Positions 45,345 through 54,757 of a stretch of DNA of 64,000 nucleotides are shown here, piece after piece. Each line of letters opens with the position of its first letter. Position 1 is the stretch's first letter. Source of the DNA: Rhodovastum sp963714255 (lineage in GTDB: Bacteria; Pseudomonadota; Alphaproteobacteria; Acetobacterales; Acetobacteraceae); the NCBI GenBank assembly GCA_963714255.1, contig CAVQNU010000027.1, forward strand, positions 1-64,000. Reading direction: 5' to 3'. Position numbers and translations under genes: made by a program. The notes below the pieces were generated by a model. It had not been told where the DNA came from, searched no databases, and saw only the letters and a list, made by a program, of their open reading frames with translations.

Positions 45345-45892
45345 ACCCGCTCGCTCACCGCGATCGCCACCCGGCAGCCGCCTTTGATGATGGTGTATAA
45401 CAACCGGTAGCCCGGCGCCTCCTCCGCCCCGTGGGCGAGGCCGATGTCGCGGTGTTCCAGTTCTTCGGCGCGGAATTTTTCCACCGTTTCGCGCAGGTCG
45501 GCTTCGTCGTCGCCGAGGTCGGCGGCCTGGCCGGCGTAGTGTTCGTCGATCGCTTCCTCGACCGCGACGGTGCAGGCCATCGCCGCTTTCGTGCCCAGCG
45601 CCGCCGTCACCGCGCCGAGAGCGAAGCCGGCGACGTGCCAGAGCGGCAGCAGCGCGGTCGGGCGCACCCGGCGCTGCACGATGAGCGCCGAGAACCGGTC
45701 CAGATGCGCCTGTTCCTGTTGCTTCATGCGCCGCAGCACGTCGCCCTTCGGGCCGCGGCCGAGCACCGACAACTGGCCCTGGTAGATGCGTTTGGCGCCG
45801 TATTCGCCGGCGTGGTCGACGCGGATGATGCGTTCCACCATCTCGCGTGCGGTGAGGTCGCCGGGCAGGCGTCCGGCGGCTGTTTCGCTCAT
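45341..45892 (-). CDS. COQ7-type demethoxyubiquinone hydroxylase
   Basis: A 183-aa di-iron monooxygenase of ubiquinone biosynthesis (5-demethoxyubiquinol to 5-hydroxyubiquinol). Iron ligands in VDHAGEYGA, EQAHLDRF, EEAIDEHYAGQ and EELEHRDIG. Its ATG overlaps the dsbB stop region (45889-45892). Confidence 0.93.
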   Translation of the reverse strand: MSETAAGRLPGDLTAREMVERIIRVDHAGEYGAKRIYQGQLSVLGRGPKGDVLRRMKQQEQAHLDRFSALIVQRRVRPTALLPLWHVAGFALGAVTAALGTKAAMACTVAVEEAIDEHYAGQAADLGDDEADLRETVEKFRAEELEHRDIGLAHGAEEAPGYRLLYTIIKGGCRVAIAVSERV

Positions 45893-46377
45893 GTGGCACT
45901 CCGTCTGCTGCGCAGGAGGAACATGGCGATGGAAGACGAGAAGGCCAGGCTCATCAGCAGGTTCAGCCCCGCGGTGGAAATCGGCAGGTCCGGCAGGATG
46001 TAGCTCGGTTCATCGCAGGGTTTGGACGGGTGGTCGGGCATGTTGGCGAGGCGTTCGGCGATGGTGCCGCCGGTGAAGTGGGGGGCGGCGCATTCCGGCA
46101 GCGGGCTGGGCCACCGCCCGTCTTCGACGCCGACATGCACCACCGCGATGCCGGCGCCGCCCAGCACCACCAGCCCTGCCAGGCCGAGCGCCACCCGGGC
46201 GGCAAGGCGCGGCAGGAAATACCCAACCAGGGCGATCAGGAGGGCGATGCGCCAGGGCCAGCGTTCGAGCAGGCAGAGGGCGCAGGGCACGACGCCGAGG
46301 AAGGTTTCGGCGGCGATGGCGGCGCCGAGCGCACTGGCGGCGGCGATGGCGGCAAGCGCGAGTGCAACACGGGTCAT
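45889..46377 (-). CDS. dsbB: Disulfide bond formation protein DsbB
   Basis: A 162-aa four-TM protein. First Cys pair in VPCALCLLERWPWR (about residues 31-44). Second loop pair Cys in ECAAPHF and KPCDEPS. It re-oxidises DsbA and passes electrons to quinones, fitting the adjacent coq7. Start chosen at MTRVALALAAIAAAS; upstream in-frame sequence derives from a repeat. Confidence 0.9.
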   Translation of the reverse strand: MTRVALALAAIAAASALGAAIAAETFLGVVPCALCLLERWPWRIALLIALVGYFLPRLAARVALGLAGLVVLGGAGIAVVHVGVEDGRWPSPLPECAAPHFTGGTIAERLANMPDHPSKPCDEPSYILPDLPISTAGLNLLMSLAFSSSIAMFLLRSRRSAT

Positions 46378-46412
46378 AGCGGCCGATATGACGCGACCTG
46401 GGTTGCAAGGCA

Positions 46413-46476
46413 ATTTAAGTAATGGGGTCCAGGGGCCTCTCGGCCCTTGGCGGGTCCAGGGCAGAGCCCTGGCCTT
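46413..46476. repeat. Half copy of the palindromic repeat (copy G)
   Basis: Only the right half is present: ttaagtaatggggtccaggg, gggcctctcggccc, then gggtccagggcagagccctggcctt. It lies between divergent dsbB and gst, so it cannot be a simple terminator here. Confidence 0.85.
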
Positions 46477-46511
46477 TTGTTTTCTTTCATGAAGGCAAGG
46501 AGAAAGCCGCA

Positions 46512-47141
46512 ATGATCACCCTCTGGGGCCGGACCACCTCCAGCAACGTGATGAAGGTCATGTGGCTGCTGGACGAGCTAGGCCTGTCGTATGAGCGCCA
46601 TGACGCAGGCGGCAGTTTCGGCGGCACGGCGACGCAGGAGTACCGTGCCATGCAACCGCTGGGTCTGGTGCCGGCATTGCAGGAGGATGGCGGGTTCACT
46701 CTGTTCGAGAGCAACGTGATCCTGCGTTATATTTGCAACGCGCATGCGCCCGCGACCGCGCTTTACCCCTCCGAGCCGCGCCCCAGGGCGCAGGTCGAGG
46801 CGTGGATGGATTTCCAGCAGACGGCGCTGAGCCGTCCCGCCGGGGTGGTGTTCCAGGGGCTCATCCGCACCCAGCCGGAGCAGCGCGATCCGGCCGCCAT
46901 TGCCGCCGGCATTCGCGACGCCGGGGCGATCTGGGCCATTCTGGACGCACGGTTGGCGCGGTTTCCCTATGTCGCCGGTGAGCACTTGACGCTGGCCGAC
47001 TTCGCTTACGGGCCGCATGTGCACCGTTGGTTCAACATGGCGTTTGAAGGAAGGCCGGAGGCGCCGAATCTGCTGGCCTGGTATGAGCGCTTGCTGACAA
47101 GGCCGGCCTACAAGGCAAGCTGTGCCGTCACGATCGTATAA
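46512..47141 (+). CDS. Glutathione S-transferase family protein
   Basis: A 209-aa GST. N-terminal thioredoxin fold MITLWGRTTSSNVMKVMWLL with Ser near the glutathione site, GLVPALQEDGGFTLFESNVI (cis-Pro and ESxxI motif), and an all-helical C-terminal domain (LTLADFAYG). An aaggaga ribosome-binding site precedes it. The substrate is unknown. Confidence 0.9.
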   Translation: MITLWGRTTSSNVMKVMWLLDELGLSYERHDAGGSFGGTATQEYRAMQPLGLVPALQEDGGFTLFESNVILRYICNAHAPATALYPSEPRPRAQVEAWMDFQQTALSRPAGVVFQGLIRTQPEQRDPAAIAAGIRDAGAIWAILDARLARFPYVAGEHLTLADFAYGPHVHRWFNMAFEGRPEAPNLLAWYERLLTRPAYKASCAVTIV

Positions 47142-47202
47142 TATAAGTTAAGCGGGTTCGCGAGCATATGAAACGGGTCGTTGTCGCTGAAGGAGAGCAC
47201 AG

Positions 47203-49472
47203 GTGACCGGTCTGATCCAAACCATGGGATATTCGGCACCGGGATGGGGCAGTCTCGGCCCGGTGCCGGACTACTGGATCGACGCCTGGCAACGCTCCAT
47301 TCTGTTCCTCGACGTGCTCCGCCAGCGCGGCAATATCGCCCGCGAACACAATGCGCGCGCCGTCCCCAACGTGCTGAGCTTTGACGCCGAAGTGCTGATC
47401 GACGGGCGCACGCTGGCGCGCCCGGTGAATTACGGCCTGGTGCGCATCGTGCCCCCCGAGGGCACGCGCATCGACCCCGCCAAGCGGCCGTTCATCGTGT
47501 TCGACCCGCGCGCCGGCCATGGCCCGGGGATCGGCGGCATGAAGCACGACAGCGAGATCGGGGTGGCGCTGGAGGCGGGCCATCCCTGCTATTTCGTCGG
47601 CTTCCTGCCCAACCCGGTCCCCGGCCAGACGGTGGAGGATGTCTGCCGTGCCGAGGCGGTGTTCGTCGAGGCGGTGGCGGCGCGGCATACCCAGGCCGAC
47701 GGCAAGCCGGTGCTGATCGGCAACTGCCAGGCCGGCTGGCAGATCATGATGATGGCGGCAACGCGCCCGGAACTGCCGGGGCCGATCCTGCTGGCGGGCG
47801 TGCCGCTGTCGGTACTGGGCGGGGGTGCACGGCAAGAACCCGTTGCGCTATCTCGGCGGCCTGCTGGGCGGCACCTGGCTGACAGCGCTGGCCGGCGACC
47901 TCGGGCACGGGATTTTTGACGGCGCCGACCTGATCGCCAATTTCGAATCGATGAACCCGGCCAACACCTACTGGCTCAAGCCGTATACGCTCTATTCCAA
48001 GGTCGACACCGAGGCGCCGCGGTTCCTGGAGTTCGAAACTTGGTGGGGCAGCCCGGTGCTGCTGAACGCCGGGGAAATGCAGTGGATCGCCGACAATCTG
48101 TTCGTCGGCAACCGGCTGACCTCCGGCGGCCTGCGCAACGCCGACGGGCTGCGCATCGATTTGCGCAACGTCCGTTCGCCGATCATCGTGCTCTGCTCCT
48201 GGGGCGACGACATCACCCCGCCGCAGCAGGCGCTCGGCTGGATCACCGACCTGTACGATGAAGACGACGAGATCGTCGCCAACGGCCAGACCATCGTCTA
48301 CACGCTGCATCACAGCATCGGCCATCTCGGCATCTTCGTCTCCGGCAAGGTCGCGACGAAGGAACATCGCGAGTTCGCCACCTGCATGGACATGATCGAC
48401 CTGATGCCGCCCGGCCTGTACGAGGCGGTGATCACCGAGGTCGACCCGAACACGGAAAATCCCGAACTGGTCAACGGACGGTATCTGTTCCGGCTGGAAG
48501 CACGCGGCCTCGCCGACATCCGCGCGCTCGGCGGCAACGATGCCGCGGACGATCGGCGCTTCGCCGCGGCGGCGCGGCTGTCGGAGGTGAACCTCGGCCT
48601 GTATCGCACCGTTCTGCAGCCGGCGGTGCGCGCCATGACCTCCGAGCACACCGCCGAGGCGATGCGCATGCTGCACCCCAACCGCGTGCGGTTCGCCCTG
48701 TTCTCCGATCAGAACCCGCTGATGCAGCCGGTGAAGGCACTGGCCGAGACGGTGCGCGCCGCTCGCCGGCCGGTCGCCTCCGACAATCCGCTGCTGGCCA
48801 TGGAACAGGCAGCATCGGCCTGGATCAGCACCTGGCTGAAAGCCTATGGCACGGCACGAGATATGCTCACCGAGCAGTTCTTCCTGACCACCTACAGCGC
48901 GCCCCTGCTGCAGGCATTGTTGGGTCTCGGCACCGAGGAAGAACCCGCAAGGCGCCGCGCCGAACATGACCTGCTGCGCGAAACCACCGCCGCACGGCGG
49001 CGCGCCGAAATCGAGGCGCGGTTCGAAACCGGCGGGCTGGCCGAGGCGGTGATCCGCGCCCTCATCTACGTCGTGCTGCCCGAACGCAGCGCCGACGAGC
49101 GCGGCTTCACCGTGCTGCAGGAAATCCGCCAGGCACAGCCGGAAGAACGCCGGCTCAGCCTGCCGGCACTGAAGGAATTGTTCGCCGAACAGTTCCTCAT
49201 CATCCGGACCGACCCTGAACGCGCGATTGCTGGCAATTCCGGCGATGCTGCCGGATGAGGCGGAACCGCGGCGGGCCGGACTCGCAGTGCTGCGGCGTGT
49301 GGTGGACGCGCGCGGCATCGTGCCGCCGGAAGTCGGGCGCCGGCTCGCGCGGGTTGAGGCGCTGTTTGCCGGGGCGCTGCCCCGGACCCCGCCCCTCGCG
49401 GAGCGCGCCTTCGGCACGACGGCGCCGCCCCTGGACCCGGCCAAGGGCTTTGCCCTTGGAACCCTTGATTAA
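47203..49472 (+). pseudogene. DUF3141 (PHA-synthase-like) protein, two frameshifts
   Basis: Homologous along its length to alphaproteobacterial DUF3141 proteins, about 750 aa, with an alpha/beta-hydrolase core resembling PHA synthases (nucleophile region IGNCQAGWQIMMMA). Frame 1 covers 47203-47811. An extra G in ctgtcggtactgg shifts it; removing it restores PLSYWAGVHGKNPLRYLGG. Frame 2 runs to about 49225, then a second shift leads to LLAIPAMLPDEAEP through RLARVEALF. The last residues come from a degraded palindromic repeat. Either sequencing errors or a decaying gene. Confidence 0.82.
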
Positions 49473-49478
49473 GGAAGA
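49370..49478. repeat. Degenerate palindromic repeat copy (H)
   Basis: Contains ctggacccggccaagggctt and gcccttggaacccttgatta, matching the consensus blocks ccctggacccgccaaggg and cccttggaacccatta, with an extra GC-rich insert. It merges into the 3' end of the DUF3141 gene. Confidence 0.65.
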
Positions 49479-49519
49479 ACACGGAGCACTTGAGGGGCGG
49501 AACGTGGGCGAGGGACGGG

Positions 49520-50428
49520 ATGGTTGCTTCTAGCGAAACAATGGGCACGCCTCGCGGCAAACTGCGCGAGGCATTGGACTATGTTTTGTGGGCCTACACA
49601 CCGTTTCGGCCGATGACGGCACGCGGGCTATACGAACTGGTTTCTACCAACGCCTTCACCGCCCGCGGCCTCTACCTCAACCTCGGCTACTGGAAAGACG
49701 CCGACACCATCGATCAGGCCTGCGAGGCACTGGCCGCCCTGGTCGGCGAAACCGCCGCCATCGGACCCGCCGACGACGTGGTGGACGTGGGCTTCGGCTT
49801 CGCCGACCAGGACATCCTGTGGCTGAACCGCTTCGCCCCGCGCCACATCACCGGACTGAACATCACGCCCTCACAGGTCCGGCTCGCCCGCGCCCGCGTG
49901 GCCCGGCTCGGTCTGGCGGACCGGATCGACCTGCGGGAAGGCTCCGCCACCGCGATGCCACTGCCCGATGCCTCCTGCGACGTGGTCACCGCCGTGGAAT
50001 GCGCCTTCCATTTCGACACCCGCGAACGCTTCCTCGCCGAGGCATTCCGCGTGCTGCGGCCGGGCGGGCGCCTGGTGCTGGCCGACGTGATCCGCAACGC
50101 CCCCGATCCACGCCCGCTCCGCCGCCGCCTGCAAGACGTGAACTGGGCCGCCTTCGCGCAGAAATTCGCCATCCCACCGGCCAACGCCGACCGGCTTCAT
50201 AGCTACACCGGCAAGCTACAGGCGGCCGGTTTCGAGGACCTGCGCGTCACCTCCATCCGCGACCTTGTCTTCCCCGGCTGGCATCGCGCCCTGGCGGACG
50301 ATCCCGCCCTGCTGCGCCGCTTCCATCTGGCCGGACGCCTGCCCTACCGGCTGCTGCTGCGGCTGGATGCGAACACCGTCTACAGCGCCTTCGACTACGT
50401 GCTGGCCGCCGCCCGCAAGCCGCTCTGA
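49520..50428 (+). CDS. Class I SAM-dependent methyltransferase
   Basis: A 302-aa methyltransferase. SAM motif I VVDVGFGFADQDILWL (about residue 82), motif around GSATAMPLPDASCDVVTAVE, and post-I LRPGGRLVLADVI. It resembles UbiE/erythromycin O-methyltransferase-like enzymes; substrate unknown. Start MVASSETMGTPRG after gagggacggg; ATGs either side are possible. Followed by two oxidoreductases in the same direction. Confidence 0.85.
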   Translation: MVASSETMGTPRGKLREALDYVLWAYTPFRPMTARGLYELVSTNAFTARGLYLNLGYWKDADTIDQACEALAALVGETAAIGPADDVVDVGFGFADQDILWLNRFAPRHITGLNITPSQVRLARARVARLGLADRIDLREGSATAMPLPDASCDVVTAVECAFHFDTRERFLAEAFRVLRPGGRLVLADVIRNAPDPRPLRRRLQDVNWAAFAQKFAIPPANADRLHSYTGKLQAAGFEDLRVTSIRDLVFPGWHRALADDPALLRRFHLAGRLPYRLLLRLDANTVYSAFDYVLAAARKPL

Positions 50429-50466
50429 CCGCGTCCTGCGGCGCGCCCTCCCGGAGAAAACCCGAA

Positions 50467-51402
50467 ATGACCGGCTGGACCACCGCGGATATCCCACCGC
50501 AGCACGGGCGGCTTGCCGTCGTCACCGGCGCCACCGGCGGGCTCGGCTTCGAGACCGCGCTTGCCCTGGCGGGAGCCGGCGCGGAAATCGTGCTGGCGAG
50601 CCGCAATGAAACCAAAGGGGCGGCGGCGCTGACAAAAATCCGGGCTGCTCACCCGGGCGCCATCGTCAGGTTCGAGCTGCTCGACCTGGCGTCGCTGCGC
50701 TCGGTGGCGACGTTCGCCGACCGGCTTCTCGCCGCGGATCGTGGCATCGGCCTGCTGGTGAATAACGCCGCCGTCATGGCGCCGCCGCAACGCCAGCTCA
50801 CCGAAGACGGGTTCGAGCTGCAATTCGCCACCAACTATCTCGGCCATTTCGCCCTGACCGCCCGCCTTCTGCCGCTGCTGCGGCGCGGCCCCGACGCCCG
50901 CGTGGTGAACCTGAGCAGCGTGGCAAGCTGGCAAGGCAAGATCGCCTTCGATGACCTGCAGTCCGCTCACGGCTACGCGCCGATGCGGGTCTATGCGCAT
51001 ACAAAGCTGGAGATGCTGATGTTCGCCCTGGAACTGCAGCGCCGCAGCGATGCCGCAGGCTGGGGTCTGACCAGCCTGGCCGCGCATCCTGGCTGGGCCC
51101 GAACCGACATCATCACGAACGGACCCGGCGGGAGCGGTGAGGTCCAGGGGTTTTGGCGCCTCGCCGAGCTTGTCGCCCCGCTGCTGGGCCAATCCGCCGC
51201 CGCCGGCGCGCTGCCGGTGCTGTTCGCCGCGACATCGCCGGACGCGCAGGGCGGGTTCTATTACGGACCTTCCGGCATGTTCCTCAACGGCCCGCCGGCA
51301 CCGGCGCGGCTGCCGCCACGGGCAAAGGATGCAGCCGTTGCCGCCCGCCTGTGGGCGACATCGGAACAACTGGCCGGCGTGGTATTCGGCGGCGGGGCAT
51401 GA
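50467..51402 (+). CDS. Short-chain dehydrogenase (retinol dehydrogenase-like)
   Basis: A 311-aa SDR. TGATGGLGFETALALAGAGA cofactor site, LVNNAAVMAPP, NYLGHFALTARLLPLL, and YAHTKLEML with catalytic Tyr and Lys. The C-terminal extension is as in the RDH/WWOX-like branch. Its TGA overlaps the ATG of the next gene. Confidence 0.88.
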   Translation: MTGWTTADIPPQHGRLAVVTGATGGLGFETALALAGAGAEIVLASRNETKGAAALTKIRAAHPGAIVRFELLDLASLRSVATFADRLLAADRGIGLLVNNAAVMAPPQRQLTEDGFELQFATNYLGHFALTARLLPLLRRGPDARVVNLSSVASWQGKIAFDDLQSAHGYAPMRVYAHTKLEMLMFALELQRRSDAAGWGLTSLAAHPGWARTDIITNGPGGSGEVQGFWRLAELVAPLLGQSAAAGALPVLFAATSPDAQGGFYYGPSGMFLNGPPAPARLPPRAKDAAVAARLWATSEQLAGVVFGGGA

Positions 51403-52049
51403 AAATCGTCGTGTTCGGCGCGACCGGCGGAACCGGCCGGGCGCTGATCACCACCCTGCTGGCCGGCGGACATCAGGTCACCGGTTTCGCCCGCAATCCG
51501 GCGGCGTTGGCCGCAAGCCCGGGCCTGACCGTGGCGACCGGCGACGCCATGAACCCCGCCGAAGTGGCACGCGCGGTCGCCGGCCAGGACGCGGTGGTGG
51601 TGAGCGTCGGCGACGCCCAGAACAGCTTCGCCCGCTGGTTCGGCGGGAGGCCGGTTACGGCTGCCAATATCTGCGAAATCGCAACCCGCAACGTCATCGC
51701 CGCCATGCAGGCGGCCGCGGTCCGGCGGCTGGTCTGCGTCACCGCCTTCGGCGTCGGCGACACGCGCGACAAACTGCCGCTCAGTTTCAGGCTGTTCTTT
51801 GCCCTGTTCCTGCGCCGGCAGATGGCCGACAAGGAGCTTCAGGAAACCCTGGTGAAGGCGTCCGGCCTGGACTGGACCCTGGTGCAGCCGGTCGGCCTGA
51901 ACGATCTCCCCGCCACCGGCGCCTGGCTGGCGAGCCGGACGGGGGAGATCCGCAAGCACATGGTCAGCCGCGCCGATCTCGCCACCTTCATCGCCGCAGA
52001 ACTGGTAAGTTCCAGATACAGGCTGGAAACGATCGCCGTCTCCGGCTAA
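51399..52049 (+). CDS. NAD(P)-binding NmrA/SDR-a family protein
   Basis: A 216-aa protein. Rossmann motif MKIVVFGATGGTGRALITTL, then VRRLVCVTAFGVGD and DWTLVQPVGLND. These flavin-reductase-like or NmrA-like proteins lack the classical YxxxK. ATGA overlap with the upstream SDR. Confidence 0.87.
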   Translation: MKIVVFGATGGTGRALITTLLAGGHQVTGFARNPAALAASPGLTVATGDAMNPAEVARAVAGQDAVVVSVGDAQNSFARWFGGRPVTAANICEIATRNVIAAMQAAAVRRLVCVTAFGVGDTRDKLPLSFRLFFALFLRRQMADKELQETLVKASGLDWTLVQPVGLNDLPATGAWLASRTGEIRKHMVSRADLATFIAAELVSSRYRLETIAVSG

Positions 52050-52056
52050 CCATGCT

Positions 52057-54540
52057 TCACGCCGCCGGCCGCCCTGCCCTGCCCGCTTCCGCCGTCTTCG
52101 CCGCAACATAGCGCAGGAAGGCAGGCGAGGCCTGTTCGGCGAGGAATTCCACCCGCACATCGCCGCGTTGGTCGCGCCCGCGCACCTCGAACCGCGCATG
52201 CGCATCCGCGCCCGTACCGTCCAGCCGCAGCAGGCCCGCCGCGCCCGGATCGGCATGCCCCAAGCCCCCCAGCCGTGCCCCGCCGGTTGAGATGTCGCGC
52301 ACGATCGCGGCAACCGGCGCCTGACCGCCAACCACCACCGTGCAGGGCGCATCGACACGAACCCGCGTCGCGCGGCGGCGTTCCGCATCCGACGTGGAAG
52401 TACGCACCACCCGCACGATCGACCCGCGCAGGTCGACAATCCGTTCCGCCACGGCACTCGATCCAAGCCGTACCGCAGCGGCACGCTGGCCGGTGGCCTG
52501 CGCATCGCGCGAGACCTCGGCGATGCTGGCGGAGACCTGGCCCGCCGCCGCCGCCGTCTCCACCGCGCCGCGGGCGATTTCCTGCGTGGCCGCCGCCTGC
52601 TGCTCCACCGCCGCCGCCACCGCCACTGCGATTTCGGAGGATTCGCCGATGGCCCGGCCGATTTCCTCGACCGCGGTCACCGTGCCCCCGGTCGCCGCAC
52701 GGATTTCGGCGACCTGGCGGGTGATCTCCTCAGTCGCCTTCGCAGTTTGCGCCGCCAGCGCCTTCACCTCGCCGGCCACCACGGCGAAGCCGCGGCCCGC
52801 CTCGCCGGCCCGCGCCGCCTCGATCGTTGCGTTCAGCGCCAGCAGGTTGGTCCGGCTGGCAATATCGCGGATCAGTTTCACCACCGTGCCGATATTATCC
52901 GCCGAGGACGCCAGCGAGCAGATCCGCTCGTGCACGCGCCCGGTGCTGATAACGGCCTGGCGGGACGCGTCGCTGGCATGGGCGACCTGCCCCGATATCT
53001 CGCGGATCGAAGCGGTCAGCTGCTCGGCCGCCGCGCCCACCGTTTGTGCGGTGGCCATGGTGCGCTCGGCCGCCGCCGAAACCTCGCTTGCATGGACGCC
53101 GGCCCGTTCGGCCGCCGCCGCCATGTCGGCGGCTTCACCCGCCATTTCGTCGGTCTGCGCCGCCACCCGCGTCATGGCCGCGGTGCTCTCGGTTTCGACC
53201 GTTGCCGCCATTTCCTGCAGCGCCGTGTGCCGGGCGGCGTCGGCCAGCCGGAGTTGTTCCTGCTGGGCCCGGTGCATATAGGCCAGCCGCGCCCGCATCG
53301 CCCGCAGCAGGCGGGTTACGTCCCAGAATTCGCGCGGCCCCGGCAACTCGATCTGGTGGGCGACGTCGTCACGCGCCACCGCGTCGAAATGCTGCTGCAT
53401 GCGCCGCAGCGGCCGCCGCACGGACAGCAGCACCAGCCATGCCAGCCAGCCCGTCAGCACCGCACCGGCCGCCACCGCGGCGCATACCAGCCAGACCCGC
53501 GCACCGAAGGTTGCCTTGGCCGCCGCGAAATCCTCCGCCGCCACGCGCGTCTGCAGCGCCACCAGCGCGCGCAGCGTCGCCAAGGGCGGATCAAGCAGGG
53601 TATCGGTCGGCTGGGGCAGGCGTTCGTCCAGCGCATCGCCCTGCCGCTGCTCGGCCAGCCGCAGCACCGGATCCAGCCCTTCCTGGCGATAGGCCGCACG
53701 CTGCGCGGCGAAGCGGCGGGCCAGTTCCGCTTCCTCCGGGGTCAAATTGGTCGCCAGATACGCGGCCCATGCCTGTTCGATCCAGGCCGCATCGGCCCGC
53801 ACCGCATCGACCCGTGCCCGCGCGGCCTCAGCCTGCCCTTTCCGCAGCGCCGATCTCGCCAGCAGAAGCTGGTGCGCCTCCTCGTGCAGGCGATCAAGGA
53901 TATGCGCGAGCTGCGCTGCCGGAACGGTGCGGTCCTGGTAGACCGCTCGCAGCATGGCATCGGTCCGCCACATGCCTTGCAGACCGGCCCCGCCCACCAG
54001 CACGGTTCCCACCACTGCCGCCACGCCCAGGGCGGCCAGGCGGGTGGTGACGTTCGCCCACACGCCGCGCAGGCGCGCCAGCAGTGTCGTTGCCACCAGC
54101 TCGCCGTCGAGCAGCCCCAGTCCGCGTGCCTCGCCGGCGCGGAGGCGCGCATAGGCGGCCTCGGCGGCCTGCACTTTCTCGCGCGGCGGGCGCAGCCGGA
54201 TGGAGATATAGCCGGTGATCCGTCCGTCCTCGATCACCGGCGTGACATTGGCCTGCACCCAGTAGAAATCGCCCGCTTTGGTGCGGTTTTTGACCAGCCC
54301 TTCCCATGGCCGCCCGGCCTTGATGGTTTGCCACAGATCGGCGAAGCCTTCGCGCGGCATGTCGGGGTGGCGGACGATGTTGTGCGGCGCGCCGATCAGC
54401 TCCTCGGCGGTGAACCCGCTGATGTCGAGGAATGCCTTGTTGACGAACGTGATGCGGCCCCCCGCATCGGTGCGGGAGACGATTGTTTCGCCTTCCGGAA
54501 GGAAAACCTCGCGGTTCGTCACGGGCTCGTTCACACGCAC
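52057..54540 (-). CDS. Aer-type PAS chemoreceptor with C-terminal PilZ domain
   Basis: An 827-aa methyl-accepting protein. N-terminal Aer-like PAS (NREVFLPEGETIVSRTD; NIVRHPDMPREGFADLW; VKNRTKAGDFYWVQANVTP, about residues 7-120), TM1 (AALGVAAVVGTVLVGG), a helical periplasmic-length region, TM2 (VCAAVAAGAVLTGWLAWLV), HAMP, the MCP signalling tip (EVKALAAQTAKATEEI), and a C-terminal PilZ domain (RRRATRVRVD; DISTGGARL). Aer-PAS domains bind FAD and sense redox/energy; PilZ binds c-di-GMP. GTG start chosen 8 nt after gaggag. Next to the diguanylate cyclase and PYP. Confidence 0.92.
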   Translation of the reverse strand: MRVNEPVTNREVFLPEGETIVSRTDAGGRITFVNKAFLDISGFTAEELIGAPHNIVRHPDMPREGFADLWQTIKAGRPWEGLVKNRTKAGDFYWVQANVTPVIEDGRITGYISIRLRPPREKVQAAEAAYARLRAGEARGLGLLDGELVATTLLARLRGVWANVTTRLAALGVAAVVGTVLVGGAGLQGMWRTDAMLRAVYQDRTVPAAQLAHILDRLHEEAHQLLLARSALRKGQAEAARARVDAVRADAAWIEQAWAAYLATNLTPEEAELARRFAAQRAAYRQEGLDPVLRLAEQRQGDALDERLPQPTDTLLDPPLATLRALVALQTRVAAEDFAAAKATFGARVWLVCAAVAAGAVLTGWLAWLVLLSVRRPLRRMQQHFDAVARDDVAHQIELPGPREFWDVTRLLRAMRARLAYMHRAQQEQLRLADAARHTALQEMAATVETESTAAMTRVAAQTDEMAGEAADMAAAAERAGVHASEVSAAAERTMATAQTVGAAAEQLTASIREISGQVAHASDASRQAVISTGRVHERICSLASSADNIGTVVKLIRDIASRTNLLALNATIEAARAGEAGRGFAVVAGEVKALAAQTAKATEEITRQVAEIRAATGGTVTAVEEIGRAIGESSEIAVAVAAAVEQQAAATQEIARGAVETAAAAGQVSASIAEVSRDAQATGQRAAAVRLGSSAVAERIVDLRGSIVRVVRTSTSDAERRRATRVRVDAPCTVVVGGQAPVAAIVRDISTGGARLGGLGHADPGAAGLLRLDGTGADAHARFEVRGRDQRGDVRVEFLAEQASPAFLRYVAAKTAEAGRAGRPAA

Positions 54541-54757
54541 GGCATTCTCTCCTCGCCCCGCATTGTCCACGCACGCAGCTCAGACCTGATGATTCGGACG
54601 ACGGGGCACAACCGGCCTCCCCCGCGCGTGCAGATCGATCTGCAGTCGGATAGATCAGCCATGCCGCCCGGCCTGGCCGCGGAACGGGCGGCGCGGGCGC
54701 GGCATTTGCCACATGGTTTCGCAGAACCGGCTATAGGAACGGTTAATTTCGGGCGGT

